Source of the DNA: Paenibacillus alginolyticus DSM 5050 = NBRC 15375
GTDB taxonomy: Bacteria > Bacillota > Bacilli > Paenibacillales > NBRC-103111
Assembly: GCF_000422905.1 (NCBI RefSeq)
Contig: NZ_AUGY01000062.1
Span: 1 to 50,946 of the forward strand
DNA: 50,946 nucleotides
Reading direction: 5' to 3'
The notes below the pieces were generated by a model. It had not been told where the DNA came from. It worked only from the letters and a program-made list of their open reading frames with translations, and did no database searches. The position numbers and the translations under genes were made by a program. Position 1 is the first letter of the stretch. The number at the start of each line of letters is the position of its first letter. Below, piece after piece: positions 1 through 8,699 of this stretch.

Positions 1-1523
1 TAACTCAAACTTCGCAGCCTGAAATCGGCAGATAAGCCTTGAGGTAACTGGGCAAACCGACAATCCATTGTTGTAGTTGACTTTTTATTAATTTCGAAAG
101 TTTTTTGGATGCTTTTGTAGCTACTTCACTGATCAAATCGATCAGTTGCTGTAAGGCGACTACCCAATCCAAGGTGCTGACTTCATCACATAGCAAATAA
201 AACAAACCACCAAGCGTTCTTTGGTCCGTGCTTTGTCGATGCTGCCATGCAAGCAGAATATAACGAGAAAATACAATCGTTGTATGACTAACGAGTAGGT
301 CGTATGAAAGACCTTGAAACTCCTTTTGCAGGCGTAACATGGATTTTGCACACTTAAAGAAGACCTCAATATTCCAACGCATCGTGTAGGTACTAATGAC
401 TTCCTGAGGCGTCAAAGTCAAGTCGGTGGAGAGAATTGCTAGCCATTCTTTTTTCTTGGAGCGATGCCGAATAAATACCACGAGCACCGGTATTCCGGCG
501 ACCAATTCAGTTCGAATGCAGCGAAGAATATCGGACTTCTTTCCCTCAACTTGCGGGGCTACCAGATACAATTCCTTTAGGTTCAGGCGGATTCCTCCAA
601 CTAGGTAACGTTTGTTGTCATTTTTAATCATGCCAATGACATGGAGACCACGATCCAGGATTTCTTTTATGAGTGGCGCATGGGTGAACCAACTGTCCAT
701 TAAGGCATAAGACGCAGACGCACCAGCAGCTATGGCACGGTCTATCATAGACGCGATGACCTTTGGCGCTGAAAGTAGCGCTTCCTCGCGGCGTTTATAG
801 CCGACGGTTCGTTTATCCGTCCATTCAGAGATGCCATTTATTTGTGATTTGACCGAGCTCAGCAAAGCAAAATCCATGGGAATAAACGAATGGCTGTCAG
901 ACCATCCCATCGTCAGCATACGGAAGCCTTTATAATAGGCTCCAGTGGCGTGATCTTTGAATCTTGCAAGCAATTCTACCGCTTTGCTGCGGTTACGATC
1001 AAACATGGAATCGTCAAAAATGAATGCGGTCACACGCTCGTCTGAGGTTAGCGTTTCGACTTTATGGATGGTTGCTGTGCTAAGGGAAAGGAGAAACTGT
1101 CGCCAAGCAAATTTGGTATGATTCAAAAAACGATAAACGGCGTCTTTGCCTGGAAATGATTCCGCTTTTTCACTTTGGAGCAGGCGAAACCAATTTTTCT
1201 GATGAAACAAAAGAACGAATACAAGCTGATACAGATAAGCAGCAGAATAACCAAATTTCTTGCTTATTTTTGCGTCTTTTAAGTGCTTTAGCACATGAAG
1301 TTCTTCGAATGCCGGTTTAATTTCTTTAGGCAGTTGATTGCAGGGCTGCTTTTGATCTATCATATAGAGGACACCTCTTCTGTGTGGTAGTGGATTGCTC
1401 GACACAATCACTATATCAAACGGAAGCGGTGTTTTCTATTTTTGCAAGAGATAGATTATTATCTTGAGTTAGCTATATATATCAAGGGGTTAAAAGCAAT
1501 TTTGCTCTGCGAAGTTTGAGATA
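1..1523 (-). mobile_element. IS4-family insertion sequence
   Basis: One transposase gene is bracketed by inverted ends. CTCAAACTTCGCAG at 4-17 is matched perfectly in reverse complement at 1507-1520, and the match extends to 17 bp with one mismatch (1-17 against 1507-1523). The transposase stop codon lies inside the left repeat, as is common in compact insertion sequences. The left flank is outside the window, so a target-site duplication cannot be checked. The element appears complete and potentially active. Confidence 0.85.
5..1363 (-). CDS. IS4-family DDE transposase
   Basis: A 452-residue transposase that would catalyse cut-and-paste movement of the surrounding element. The DDE residues are visible: FIFDDSMFD near residue 117, YALMDSWF with Asp near 223, and YTMRWNIEVFFKCAKSM with Glu near 333. 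The last block fits the IS4 Y-(2)-R-(3)-E-(6)-K signature exactly. The start at 1363 (MIDQKQP) is preferred over an in-frame start at 1411 because AGAGGTG lies just upstream. The frame is intact from start to stop, so the protein is probably functional. No accessory gene is present. Confidence 0.9.
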   Translation of the reverse strand: MIDQKQPCNQLPKEIKPAFEELHVLKHLKDAKISKKFGYSAAYLYQLVFVLLFHQKNWFRLLQSEKAESFPGKDAVYRFLNHTKFAWRQFLLSLSTATIHKVETLTSDERVTAFIFDDSMFDRNRSKAVELLARFKDHATGAYYKGFRMLTMGWSDSHSFIPMDFALLSSVKSQINGISEWTDKRTVGYKRREEALLSAPKVIASMIDRAIAAGASASYALMDSWFTHAPLIKEILDRGLHVIGMIKNDNKRYLVGGIRLNLKELYLVAPQVEGKKSDILRCIRTELVAGIPVLVVFIRHRSKKKEWLAILSTDLTLTPQEVISTYTMRWNIEVFFKCAKSMLRLQKEFQGLSYDLLVSHTTIVFSRYILLAWQHRQSTDQRTLGGLFYLLCDEVSTLDWVVALQQLIDLISEVATKASKKLSKLIKSQLQQWIVGLPSYLKAYLPISGCEV

Positions 1524-1610
1524 CTAATCCTTTCAATTTTGCTTATGCGTCAGCCTTTGTATAGCGATATTATAGTTTGAGATAAGAGTTCTATTTTATT
1601 GTTGCCATTA

Positions 1611-1907
1611 TTAAAAATTTTCAATTATGAAATATCCGATGATTGCAAGAGCAAGATTAACTAATCCTATCAATAATAAAACATTCATCCTAGATTGGCG
1701 AGAATCTCTACTTTCTGAGGTTTCCATAGTTAAGTTCCTACCCAGTCGATCTCCGCTTACAAACGCCCCAGAGAGTACTGCACCTAGAACTAATGCAGCA
1801 GCTCCCAATATTCCGGGAATTGTATAAATAAAAGACCAGTTCTGCGTTATAGATGAAATTATTAATGCAATCAAAACAGTTCCTATACCTGTATAAATGT
1901 ACTTCAC
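1611..1907 (-). CDS. DUF5316-like small membrane protein
   Basis: A 98-residue protein with three hydrophobic segments (about residues 5-22, 28-50 and 74-95). The conserved-looking stretch LSGAFVSGDRLGRNL sits between segments two and three and, with the overall layout, recalls the DUF5316 family of Bacillota. It starts with GTG at 1907, preceded by GGAGGTT eight bases upstream. Function is unknown. It sits between the IS4 element and a divergently transcribed secreted protein and belongs to no evident operon. Confidence 0.6.
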   Translation of the reverse strand: MKYIYTGIGTVLIALIISSITQNWSFIYTIPGILGAAALVLGAVLSGAFVSGDRLGRNLTMETSESRDSRQSRMNVLLLIGLVNLALAIIGYFIIENF

Positions 1908-2109
1908 GGTTTATCAACCTCCATTTATTTGATAATCGTTCCATGTAATATTTTTATACTTTTACCTCCTGTATGTAATAAGGTAATTCTACCATAAAAA
2001 ATAAAAAAATAAAAAATTTCAAAATTGTGGAACAAATTTAATATATTGGGTGTCTATAATATTGAGAACACAAATAATTATGCTCCGTAAAAAAAGGAGG
2101 ATTTAAACT

Positions 2110-2922
2110 ATGGTATTTAGAAAATTGGCAGTTATGTCTATTACAGCAGTTTTATCGATTTCATTTTTTTCAGCAGCTTTGGCAGCAGGACCTGAAGTTC
2201 AGGAGAGAGTTATTCAAGAACATAAAGAAATCAAAGATCCTGATAAATTGTGGGAAAGGGCAGTTCAAGGTATAGACGATTCTCCATATAAAGAAAGTAA
2301 AGCGACAAATACAGTTTCGGTGAAACTGATTAAAAAGGATTCCGCAGGGGAGATTCAAACCGAGGAAGCAAGCGATGTCACATCCGAAACTTTAAGTACA
2401 ACTCAACTATTGAGTGTTGTCGAAAAGAATGGAGCAAAAGTTGAGAGTTATGCAACAACTACTTTTGCTGTTGTTAAAGGAAAAAATGTACCTACAAAAA
2501 AGCCTGGGGTTGAAGATTCTAATGTTTCCATATTGTCTTCGAGAGATGACTCTAAATGGGACGACACTATTGCTGTCAAAGCGTATTCTACAGTATATTG
2601 GGATAATAAATACGATTCGAATAATCTCCTACATGTTGACATGTACGGTGTAACAGGTGGATGGAGTTATGGTGGTGAAGGAAATTATACTTTATCCAAT
2701 CGAAAGGTCACAAATGGACAAGTAGGTCCTTCTTCGTTTGGAATAACAACCTACCAGACTGCAAGCTTTTATCCAAGCACCAACACTTATAGCGCTGTAG
2801 TCCCGGATAGTTGGTACGGTGTAACATCTAGTAAATATTCATCTGTTGGATCAACTTCAGAAATTACAATTACAAGAGGGACAAGCTCTTGGCTTCTCAG
2901 TTTTCCTAATAGAATTTATTAA
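2110..2922 (+). CDS. Unknown secreted protein
   Basis: A 270-residue protein with a clear Sec signal peptide: positive n-region, hydrophobic core VMSITAVLSISFFSAALA, cleavage after ALA near residue 25. The mature part is Ser/Thr/Tyr-rich with no cysteine. The first half is charged and polar; the second (about residues 150-270) alternates hydrophobic and polar residues (YSTVYWDNKYD, DMYGVTGGWSYG, TYQTASFYP) and looks like a beta-sandwich. I do not recognise the family. A strong GGAGG lies 8 bases before the ATG and a TATAAT box at 2055-2060. Transcription probably ends at the IS-derived hairpin at 2957-3012. Confidence 0.75.
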   Translation: MVFRKLAVMSITAVLSISFFSAALAAGPEVQERVIQEHKEIKDPDKLWERAVQGIDDSPYKESKATNTVSVKLIKKDSAGEIQTEEASDVTSETLSTTQLLSVVEKNGAKVESYATTTFAVVKGKNVPTKKPGVEDSNVSILSSRDDSKWDDTIAVKAYSTVYWDNKYDSNNLLHVDMYGVTGGWSYGGEGNYTLSNRKVTNGQVGPSSFGITTYQTASFYPSTNTYSAVVPDSWYGVTSSKYSSVGSTSEITITRGTSSWLLSFPNRIY

Positions 2923-2956
2923 CCTTTGCAAAAAAAAGAAGCACCTAGTATAAACT

Positions 2957-3012
2957 GGTACCCATAGACTGGACACTTTAAAAAAAGGTGTTTGGGCTAT
3001 GGGTGCCTTTTT
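2957..3012 (+). terminator. Large hairpin with T-run at left end of IS3 remnant
   Basis: GGTACCCATAG (2957-2967) pairs with CTATGGGTGCC (2997-3007), one G-T wobble, with an inner stem ACACTTT/AAGGTGT and a following TTTTT. It overlaps the left end of the IS3 remnant. It would stop transcription leaving the secreted-protein gene and shield the transposase from outside reads. Confidence 0.6.
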
Positions 3013-3914
3013 GTATACTGGAAGAAGCAACGGAGGGGATGACATGAGTAAGAAACGGTTTAGTGAAGCAGAGTGCGAGGCGTTATCACAAAATCAATAT
3101 ATTGCTAAAATCAGTGAAAAATCCATGACCTACATGGATGAGTTTAAACGGTTATTCATTGATCAATATATGCTCGGACAAACACCAAGAGAAATCTTTG
3201 AGGCTAATGGATTCGACATCGGTATCATCGGGATGACACGTGTGGAACAGTGCGCTGATCGCTGGAAGGATGAAGAAATTAGGTCTGGTCTGCCCTCTTC
3301 GTAAACCAAACCCATAAGGCTAAAGCCACGATGGAGCATCGAACGCTGCCTAACCTTTTACAGAGGGATTTTAGGAAGGAAGTACCAGGTCTTGCCCTCC
3401 TGACAGACATCACGTATCTGCCTTACGGCCTTTCGAAGATGGCTTATTTGTCGACCCTGTTGGATGCCTTCACAGGCGAGGTTCTGGCCCATAACCTATC
3501 CGATCGCCTCACACTGGATTTAGCGACAGATCTCGTAGATATGCTGGCCAAGCAAAAACGGATCCAACTGCCTAAAGGTGTTTTTATCCAATCAGATCAA
3601 GGCAGCCATTACACAAGTCCGACCTATCAAAAACTGTTGAAGCAATACAAACTCGGTCAATCCATGTCCAGACGGGGAAATTGCTGGGATAACGCCCCAC
3701 AAGAATCCTTCTTTGGAATCTGAAAGACCATGTCGATCACCGGAATTGTCAATCGTTATCAGAACTGAAACATGAAGTAAACCGGTACATACGCTATTAC
3801 AATAACCACAGATATCAGTGGGGACGCAAAAAGATGACTCCCGTACAGTACAGGAATCATCTTTTGTCGGTGGCTTAAGAACCTCAGTCCTTTTTTTATA
3901 AGTGCCCTTGACAA
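2968..3914 (+). mobile_element. Internally deleted IS3-family element
   Basis: The left end TGGACACTTTAAAAAAAGG (from 2970) resembles the reverse complement of the right end (TGTCAAGGGCACTTATAAAA, ending at 3913), giving imperfect inverted repeats typical of IS3-group elements. Only about 945 bp remain between the ends, against roughly 1.4-1.6 kb expected, because the end of orfA and the beginning of orfB are missing. The element is immobile unless supplied with transposase. Confidence 0.75.
3044..3878 (+). pseudogene. IS3-family transposase, deleted and frameshifted
   Basis: The first part (3044-3304, after a strong GGAGGGG) is an HTH-type OrfA with FIDQYMLGQTPREIFEANGF and IGMTRVEQCADRW. 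It breaks off near 3280 and joins the middle of OrfB. The OrfB rve core follows with the IS3 catalytic residues TDITY, QSDQGSHY and QESFF (3331-3720). A single-base deletion at about 3717 (GGAATCTG where GGACATCTG would give GHLKDH) shifts the remaining HLKDHVDH...RYIRYYNNHRYQ segment, which ends at 3876-3878. Two independent lesions make this a dead gene. Confidence 0.85.
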
Positions 3915-3947
3915 AGGGGCCAAATCAGAATGTGGCTCCTTTTTTTC
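3915..3947 (+). terminator. Rho-independent terminator after IS3 remnant
   Basis: AGGGGCCA (3915-3922) pairs with TGGCTCCT (3933-3940), one wobble, followed by a run of seven T. It lies at the outer edge of the IS3 remnant. Confidence 0.65.
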
Positions 3948-4042
3948 TGTAGATATGAGGGTCAAACCGAGATATAAAAATTAGAGTACTGGACAGGGTC
4001 GGGTCCTTAGCCATAAAATTGAACGAGATCTTTAAGCAGAAA

Positions 4043-4072
4043 TTGACTTCTAGCTAATAGTGAAACTACAAT
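4043..4072 (+). promoter_or_regulatory. Sigma-A-like promoter for DUF3105 gene
   Basis: TTGACT (4043-4048) and TACAAT (4067-4072) are separated by 18 bp, about 50 bases before the ATG at 4121. The -10 element overlaps a small perfect palindrome, CTACA-ATA-TGTAG (4066-4078), which could be an operator; no regulator can be named. Confidence 0.55.
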
Positions 4073-4120
4073 ATGTAGTGTGGATAATTAAAAATTTATT
4101 CTAAAAGGAGATCATTTATA

Positions 4121-4852
4121 ATGGATCATTCAACCATGCAGCACGGACCTGATTTTATGGCTATTTTGCTTTACATAGGCTTGGCTATTTTTATTTTGTC
4201 GATTATTGGCTATGTGTTGGCCGCAAAAGCGCACAAACAGAACACAAGCCGATTGAAAAAGGTGGAGAAACAGGCTCTGAAAAAAAAGCAAAAGACCTGG
4301 CTGCTTCTCTCTCACACTCTCGTTATTATCGCGATATGCTGTGTGGGAACCTCGCTTATTCAGCAAAATTCCAGCAAATACAGTATAGAAAAACTGAATT
4401 TTAATGCTCCTATCCAGGTCGTGACAGATAAAGATTACGGACGAGGGCATGCTGAGGGTACACTATCCTATGAAATGAAAATCCCGACTTCCGGTACACA
4501 CAGTCCACATGACTTAAAGTTCGGTTTTTATAAGGACAGACCCTCTTATGAAATGCTTGTTCATAATTTAGAGCACGGAGATATCATTATTCATTATCGC
4601 CCTGATGCTCCTAAAGAACTGCTAGATCGACTCGACTATTTGACGCATTTCAAGAAAGCCGGTGCCGGTGTACTAGCTGTACCGAATCCAGATGTACCTA
4701 GCGATCAGGAGGTCGTTGTAACCGCATGGACGAAAACGATGCAGCTTACAAAGTTTGATGAAGCAAGTGTCGGGACGTTCATCTACCAGAACATTGATAA
4801 AGGCCCTGAGCAAATCCCTTCCGAAGTACGTCGCGGCGGCGGTACGATGTAA
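4121..4852 (+). CDS. DUF3105 membrane-anchored protein
   Basis: 243 residues with two hydrophobic segments (about 14-33 and 60-80) and an extracytoplasmic C-terminal domain. That domain carries the DUF3105 hallmarks PTSGTHSP (near 123) and LVHNLEHGDIIIHYRP (near 144-160), where the His/Glu cluster suggests metal binding. The N-terminus has MDHSTMQHGPD, also His/Met-rich. Biochemical function is unknown for the family. AAAAGGAG precedes the ATG. It is transcribed alone and converges on the AraC-type gene. Confidence 0.8.
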   Translation: MDHSTMQHGPDFMAILLYIGLAIFILSIIGYVLAAKAHKQNTSRLKKVEKQALKKKQKTWLLLSHTLVIIAICCVGTSLIQQNSSKYSIEKLNFNAPIQVVTDKDYGRGHAEGTLSYEMKIPTSGTHSPHDLKFGFYKDRPSYEMLVHNLEHGDIIIHYRPDAPKELLDRLDYLTHFKKAGAGVLAVPNPDVPSDQEVVVTAWTKTMQLTKFDEASVGTFIYQNIDKGPEQIPSEVRRGGGTM

Positions 4853-4869
4853 GTTCGTGTTATCTCGTA

Positions 4870-5652
4870 CTACTTACGAATCGTTTCACGGTCGGATACT
4901 AAATCCGTTGGCACTAAGCCGGTTAAACGCCTGAATACACGGTAAAAATAAGACGGATCATTGTACCCGATGAACTCGGAGATCTCGGTCACTGACAGCG
5001 CAGAATGTCTAAGCATGTAGATGCCCGTTTTGATCCTAGTGGCATGGACGAACTCGCTGATCGTTTGACCTGTTACTTTGCGAAAAAGTGCCGCTGTGTA
5101 GTTCGGAGATCGGCTTATACACGCGGCAAGCTCGTCCTTGGTCACGTGCTCGCGGTAATGGTTCTGAATGTAACCTTTCATCTGCTCCACCAGCTGCGCA
5201 GTAGCGGTCGTTGTCGTATCTTGGTCCCACTCTCTATGGAGATGGACAAACAGCTCTTTGAGCAGCGCTTCACACAGCGTTTGGTAATAGGATTGCTTGT
5301 CCTGCCACTGCTGATGAATAAGGCGCAAACGATCGACAATCAGCTCATATTTACCCGTTAATCGGCTAGTATAATGCGGCAGCTGGAGAAGTGGGAACAG
5401 CTCATCTGATGGATCAGCGATGAATTGAACCACGTACTTTTCATGGATCTGGGTCGGCACACTCCTTCCATAAAAGGGAGTTTTGCTCGGAATGAGCAGC
5501 CATTGCCCTTTCTCAACTACCTGCTTCTTCTCATTGATCCAATACACACATCGGCCATACGTAACAAGAACGAGCGTCCAATTGAGGCATCCCTCCAGCT
5601 CTTCCTTGTACCAATTGCTGCTCTTGTCATACGTAAAGGTTATCACCTGCAT
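4870..5652 (-). CDS. AraC-family transcriptional regulator with cupin-like sensor
   Basis: 260 residues. The first ~90 look like an AraC N-terminal cupin arm (WLLIPSKTPFYG), probably a small-ligand sensor. The last ~100 form the double helix-turn-helix: LAACISRSPNYTAALFRKVTGQTISEFVHATRI, then VTEISEFIGYNDPSYFYRVFRRLTGLVPTD. ATG at 5652 is chosen over an upstream in-frame start at 5682 because AGGAAGGTGA sits directly before it. It is divergent from pyruvate kinase across about 120 bp holding two direct repeats that may be its operator. The target is unknown; sugar or cell-surface control is only a guess. Confidence 0.85.
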   Translation of the reverse strand: MQVITFTYDKSSNWYKEELEGCLNWTLVLVTYGRCVYWINEKKQVVEKGQWLLIPSKTPFYGRSVPTQIHEKYVVQFIADPSDELFPLLQLPHYTSRLTGKYELIVDRLRLIHQQWQDKQSYYQTLCEALLKELFVHLHREWDQDTTTTATAQLVEQMKGYIQNHYREHVTKDELAACISRSPNYTAALFRKVTGQTISEFVHATRIKTGIYMLRHSALSVTEISEFIGYNDPSYFYRVFRRLTGLVPTDLVSDRETIRK

Positions 5653-5667
5653 AATGTCACCTTCCTG

Positions 5668-5699
5668 CATACTATAGTACATATATCATACTATAGTTC
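5668..5699. promoter_or_regulatory. Direct repeats between araC-type gene and pyk
   Basis: CATACTATAGTAC (5668-5680) recurs as CATACTATAGTTC (5687-5699), start-to-start 19 bp, about two helical turns. Each contains the near-palindrome TACTATAGTA. AraC proteins commonly bind direct repeats with such spacing, so this is a candidate binding site. A TATAAT box at 5724-5729 lies just downstream toward pyk. Confidence 0.45.
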
Positions 5700-5775
5700 A
5701 TAGAACTTCGGCTCATTTAAGCTTATAATGAAGCCAAAATTCATTCGTTACTATCGAAAGGAAGTCCTAACCACC

Positions 5776-7188
5776 ATGCGTAAAACAAAAATCATTTGTA
5801 CCATGGGACCCGCTTGTGATTCCGTCCCTACTCTCAAAGAATTAATTCGCGCAGGCATGAGTGTCGCCAGATTGAACATGGCTCATGGCGATTTAGAAGA
5901 GCATAGGGGACGCATTCAGCGCGTACGTCAAGCAGCTGCCGAGCTTGGGGTCATCATTCCTATTCTGATGGATATTAAAGGTCCGGAAATCCGCATTGGT
6001 CAATTGAAGGATGCTTCCTACGATTTGCAAAGCGGCGATCACATAGTGCTTACGACTGAACAAATTATCGGCGATTCCAGCCGTGTTTCTGTAAATTACC
6101 CTGGCCTTCCGCAGGATGTTAAGCCGGGGAATCTCATTCTTATCGATGACGGCTCAATCGAGCTTAGAGTAGAAATGATTGACGGTACCGAAGTTACTTG
6201 CAGCGTCTTGAATCAAAGTGTTTTGAAGCAGCGTAAAGGCGTTAATTTGCCGGGCGTGCGCACCTCTCTACCCGGTGTAACTGAGCGCGATGTGATGCAT
6301 ATTAAGTTCGGCGTTGAAGAGAATATCTCCATCATCGCGATGTCTTTCGTACGTAACGGAAATGATGTTAGAGAGGTTCGCGCGATTTTGGAACAGCATG
6401 GCGCAGCGTTTACGCCGATTATATCGAAGATTGAGAACGAAGAAGGCATGACGAATTTCGCTTCGATCCTTGAAGCTTCCGACGGCATCATGGTGGCAAG
6501 GGGAGATCTAGGCGTCGAGATTCCGACGGAGGAAGTTCCGATTGCGCAGAAAGACATGATTCGCGCTTGTAATTTAGCTGGCAAGCCTGTTATTACGGCG
6601 ACGCAAATGTTGGATTCCATGCAGCGCAACCCTCGTCCAACACGTGCAGAAGTAAGTGACGTGGCGAATGCGGTGCTTGACGGCAGCGACGTAGTCATGC
6701 TTTCCGGCGAGACAGCCGCAGGCAAGTATCCCGTCGAGTCCGTGACGATGATGGCGACGATCGCCGAGCGCGTCGAGCAAACCATGGAGCGCAGCTCCTT
6801 GATCGACGCGCAGCTTCAGTCGAACAACGAAGTGACTGAGGTGCTGTGCCAAGCGGTCGTGTCATCCGCTAACAAGCTGCACGCTGCAGCCATCTTGACG
6901 CCAACGGAGAGCGGCTTCACCGCTCGGATGATCGCGAAGTACCGCCCGGAAGCACCGATTATCGCGGTGACTTCCAATGAATATGCGATCAACTACCTGA
7001 GCATGGTGCAGGGCGTGATCCCGATCCTTGGCGAATTCTGCGACTCCACCGACGCGATGATCCGCTCTGCCATCGGGCAAGCTGAGACACTCGGCTATGT
7101 GAAAAAAGGCGACCTCACTGTTGTCTCCGCCGGTATCCCAGTAGGGAAATCAGGAACGACTAACCTGTTGAAGGTTGAGCGGGTTTAG
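5776..7188 (+). CDS. pyk: Pyruvate kinase
   Basis: Converts phosphoenolpyruvate and ADP to pyruvate and ATP. 470 residues, opening RKTKIICTMGPACDSV with ARLNMAHG. It has ISKIENEEG (phosphoryl-transfer Lys), MVARGDLGVEIP and ATQMLDSMQRNPRPTRAEVSDVANAVLDGSD (Mg/K binding), then a normal C-terminal allosteric domain ending SGTTNLLKVERV. It lacks the extra PEP-utiliser-like domain seen on Bacillus-type Pyk (about 585 residues), so it may be one of two isozymes. ATG at 5776 follows AAAGGAAG; an in-frame ATG at 5728 lacks such a site. A strong terminator follows. Confidence 0.96.
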   Translation: MRKTKIICTMGPACDSVPTLKELIRAGMSVARLNMAHGDLEEHRGRIQRVRQAAAELGVIIPILMDIKGPEIRIGQLKDASYDLQSGDHIVLTTEQIIGDSSRVSVNYPGLPQDVKPGNLILIDDGSIELRVEMIDGTEVTCSVLNQSVLKQRKGVNLPGVRTSLPGVTERDVMHIKFGVEENISIIAMSFVRNGNDVREVRAILEQHGAAFTPIISKIENEEGMTNFASILEASDGIMVARGDLGVEIPTEEVPIAQKDMIRACNLAGKPVITATQMLDSMQRNPRPTRAEVSDVANAVLDGSDVVMLSGETAAGKYPVESVTMMATIAERVEQTMERSSLIDAQLQSNNEVTEVLCQAVVSSANKLHAAAILTPTESGFTARMIAKYRPEAPIIAVTSNEYAINYLSMVQGVIPILGEFCDSTDAMIRSAIGQAETLGYVKKGDLTVVSAGIPVGKSGTTNLLKVERV

Positions 7189-7245
7189 ATTTGAATCATT
7201 CCGTCTGCTGTGTCCTTCCCCAGACTTATATGAAATGTTCTACAG

Positions 7246-7270
7246 AAGACACCTCCGGGTGTCTTTTTTT
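7246..7270 (+). terminator. Rho-independent terminator of pyk
   Basis: AGACACC-TCC-GGGTGTCT hairpin followed by seven T residues, about 60 bp after the pyk stop. Confidence 0.9.
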
Positions 7271-7360
7271 GTTAGGTGGCTTGGGAATTTGTGTTTAACT
7301 TGAAATTGTGTACGAGACGAAGGTTGCCTAGACCATCATGGGGAGCGCTAAAGTGACACT

Positions 7361-7543
7361 ACCTGCATTTCGTACATCAAAATTATGGGTTTAACCCCTT
7401 TCGGAGGGAATTACTTGCAAAATGTGCAGCTAATTTCGCCCAAAAGGCTGAAAACCCTCGTTATCGGGATTATTTGATGTAGGAAATGCAGGTAATCTAA
7501 GCGGTACAGGTAGCTGAGGTGAAATTTGATGTAGGTTTTACAG
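7361..7543. repeat. Intergenic inverted-repeat unit
   Basis: The 520-bp gap between pyk and uvsE has no convincing gene. A 21-bp motif beginning ACCTGCATTTC at 7361-7381 recurs inverted at 7473-7493 with one mismatch, and a diverged copy (TTTGATGTAGG...) is at 7525-7543. In between lies TTGCAAAATGTGCAG. The pattern looks like a foldable dispersed intergenic repeat. Copies elsewhere in the genome would be the test. Confidence 0.5.
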
Positions 7544-7710
7544 CAAATTTGTTTAAACAGGCTCCACTTTGTACGTTCCAATGAAGAACTCAGCCTGAGC
7601 TTTTGCAATTTCTTAATCCTTTTACCCTCAGCTCCTCCCCTTCACGCTCGATATTACTCCCTTTTGGGCAGACTAATCAAGCTAGATGATGATGGAATAA
7701 CGGAGGCCCT

Positions 7711-8658
7711 ATGATTATCCGACTCGGATTCGTATCTATAGCAATGGCGATTTTCAATAATACACCTAGTTCCACTTTTACATATAAGCTATTCTCTCAG
7801 CGTCCGCGTGAAGAGGCTTTGCAGCGAGCCATCGAGATCGGACGCAAAAATCTCGAGGCGACTCAGCGGATTCTATACTATAATGCCGCTCATGGCATTC
7901 GCTTATTTCGTCTATCGTCGTCGCTCATTCCGCTAGCCACCCATCCGGACGTGCGGATTGATGTAGCTGCTGAATATAAAGATGAGCTTCGAAAGCTCGG
8001 CCAGTTCGCCAACACGCAGGGAATCCGACTAAGTATGCATCCGAATCAATTCACGCTGCTAAACGGGAGTGATTCGGTCGTGGAGGCTGCTATAAGAGAC
8101 TTGTCCTATCACGCGGCGATTTTGGATGGGATGGGACTTGATGAATCTGCTATCATCAATATCCATGTTGGCGGTGTGTATGGGGATAAAGATACCGCCA
8201 CGGAGCGGTTATTTACTAAGATCTCTGAGGTGCCCGAGCAAGCTATGCGGCGTCTTACATTTGAGAATGACGATAAAACTTACACATTAGAGGAAACACT
8301 GGCCGTGAGCAAAAGGCTGCAGCGCCCCTGCATGCTGGATTTGCACCATGATTGGTGCAACCCATCCGCGTCTTCCCCCATCGAACTATTGCCAGACATC
8401 GCTAAGACCTGGGGCGATATTCCGATGAAAATTCACGTCTCCTCGCCAAAGGATGCGAAAGAGTTCCGATCTCATTCTGACTACATTGAGCCCGATCAGC
8501 TCATCCCTTTTCTGAAAAGCTGCAAGGAGGCAGGCCTCCCCCGCATCGACGTCATGATTGAAGCCAAAATGAAGGATCTAGCCTTGTTCCGGCTGGCGGA
8601 GCAGCTTGGAAAAATTCGCGGCGTGAAGCGAGTGGATGGCGGCGTTTTGACGTGGTAG
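7711..8658 (+). CDS. uvsE: UV DNA damage endonuclease UvsE
   Basis: 315 residues, an Nfo-like TIM-barrel nuclease that nicks 5' of UV photoproducts and other helix distortions, starting an excision route independent of UvrABC. Recognised by IRLGFVSIAMAI at the start, LFRLSSSLIPLATHP, LSMHPNQFTLLN, INIHVGGVYGDK, LTFENDDKTYT and MLDLHHDWCNP; the His, Glu and Asp residues in these blocks are the family's metal ligands. GGAGG precedes the ATG by 5 bases. It converges on yihY with a shared bidirectional terminator. Full length. Confidence 0.93.
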   Translation: MIIRLGFVSIAMAIFNNTPSSTFTYKLFSQRPREEALQRAIEIGRKNLEATQRILYYNAAHGIRLFRLSSSLIPLATHPDVRIDVAAEYKDELRKLGQFANTQGIRLSMHPNQFTLLNGSDSVVEAAIRDLSYHAAILDGMGLDESAIINIHVGGVYGDKDTATERLFTKISEVPEQAMRRLTFENDDKTYTLEETLAVSKRLQRPCMLDLHHDWCNPSASSPIELLPDIAKTWGDIPMKIHVSSPKDAKEFRSHSDYIEPDQLIPFLKSCKEAGLPRIDVMIEAKMKDLALFRLAEQLGKIRGVKRVDGGVLTW

Positions 8659-8661
8659 AAC

Positions 8662-8699
8662 AAAAAACCGTTTCTGACCGTATATCAGAAGCGATTTTT
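8662..8699. terminator. Bidirectional terminator between uvsE and yihY
   Basis: CGTTTCTGA (8669-8677) pairs with TCAGAAGCG (8685-8693), one internal mismatch, with A6 on the left and T5 on the right. It serves both convergent genes and includes the yihY stop codon. Confidence 0.7.

Noticed and set aside
1572..1584. Second IS4 end
   Set aside because: AGTTTGAGATA recurs 60 bp beyond the element's right end, but only 11 bases match and the rest of the inverted repeat is missing.
4066..4078. CopY/BlaI-type operator at CTACA-ATA-TGTAG
   Set aside because: The spacing between TACA and TGTA is three, not two, and the regulated gene is not a copper or beta-lactam gene; a chance palindrome at a -10 box is as likely.
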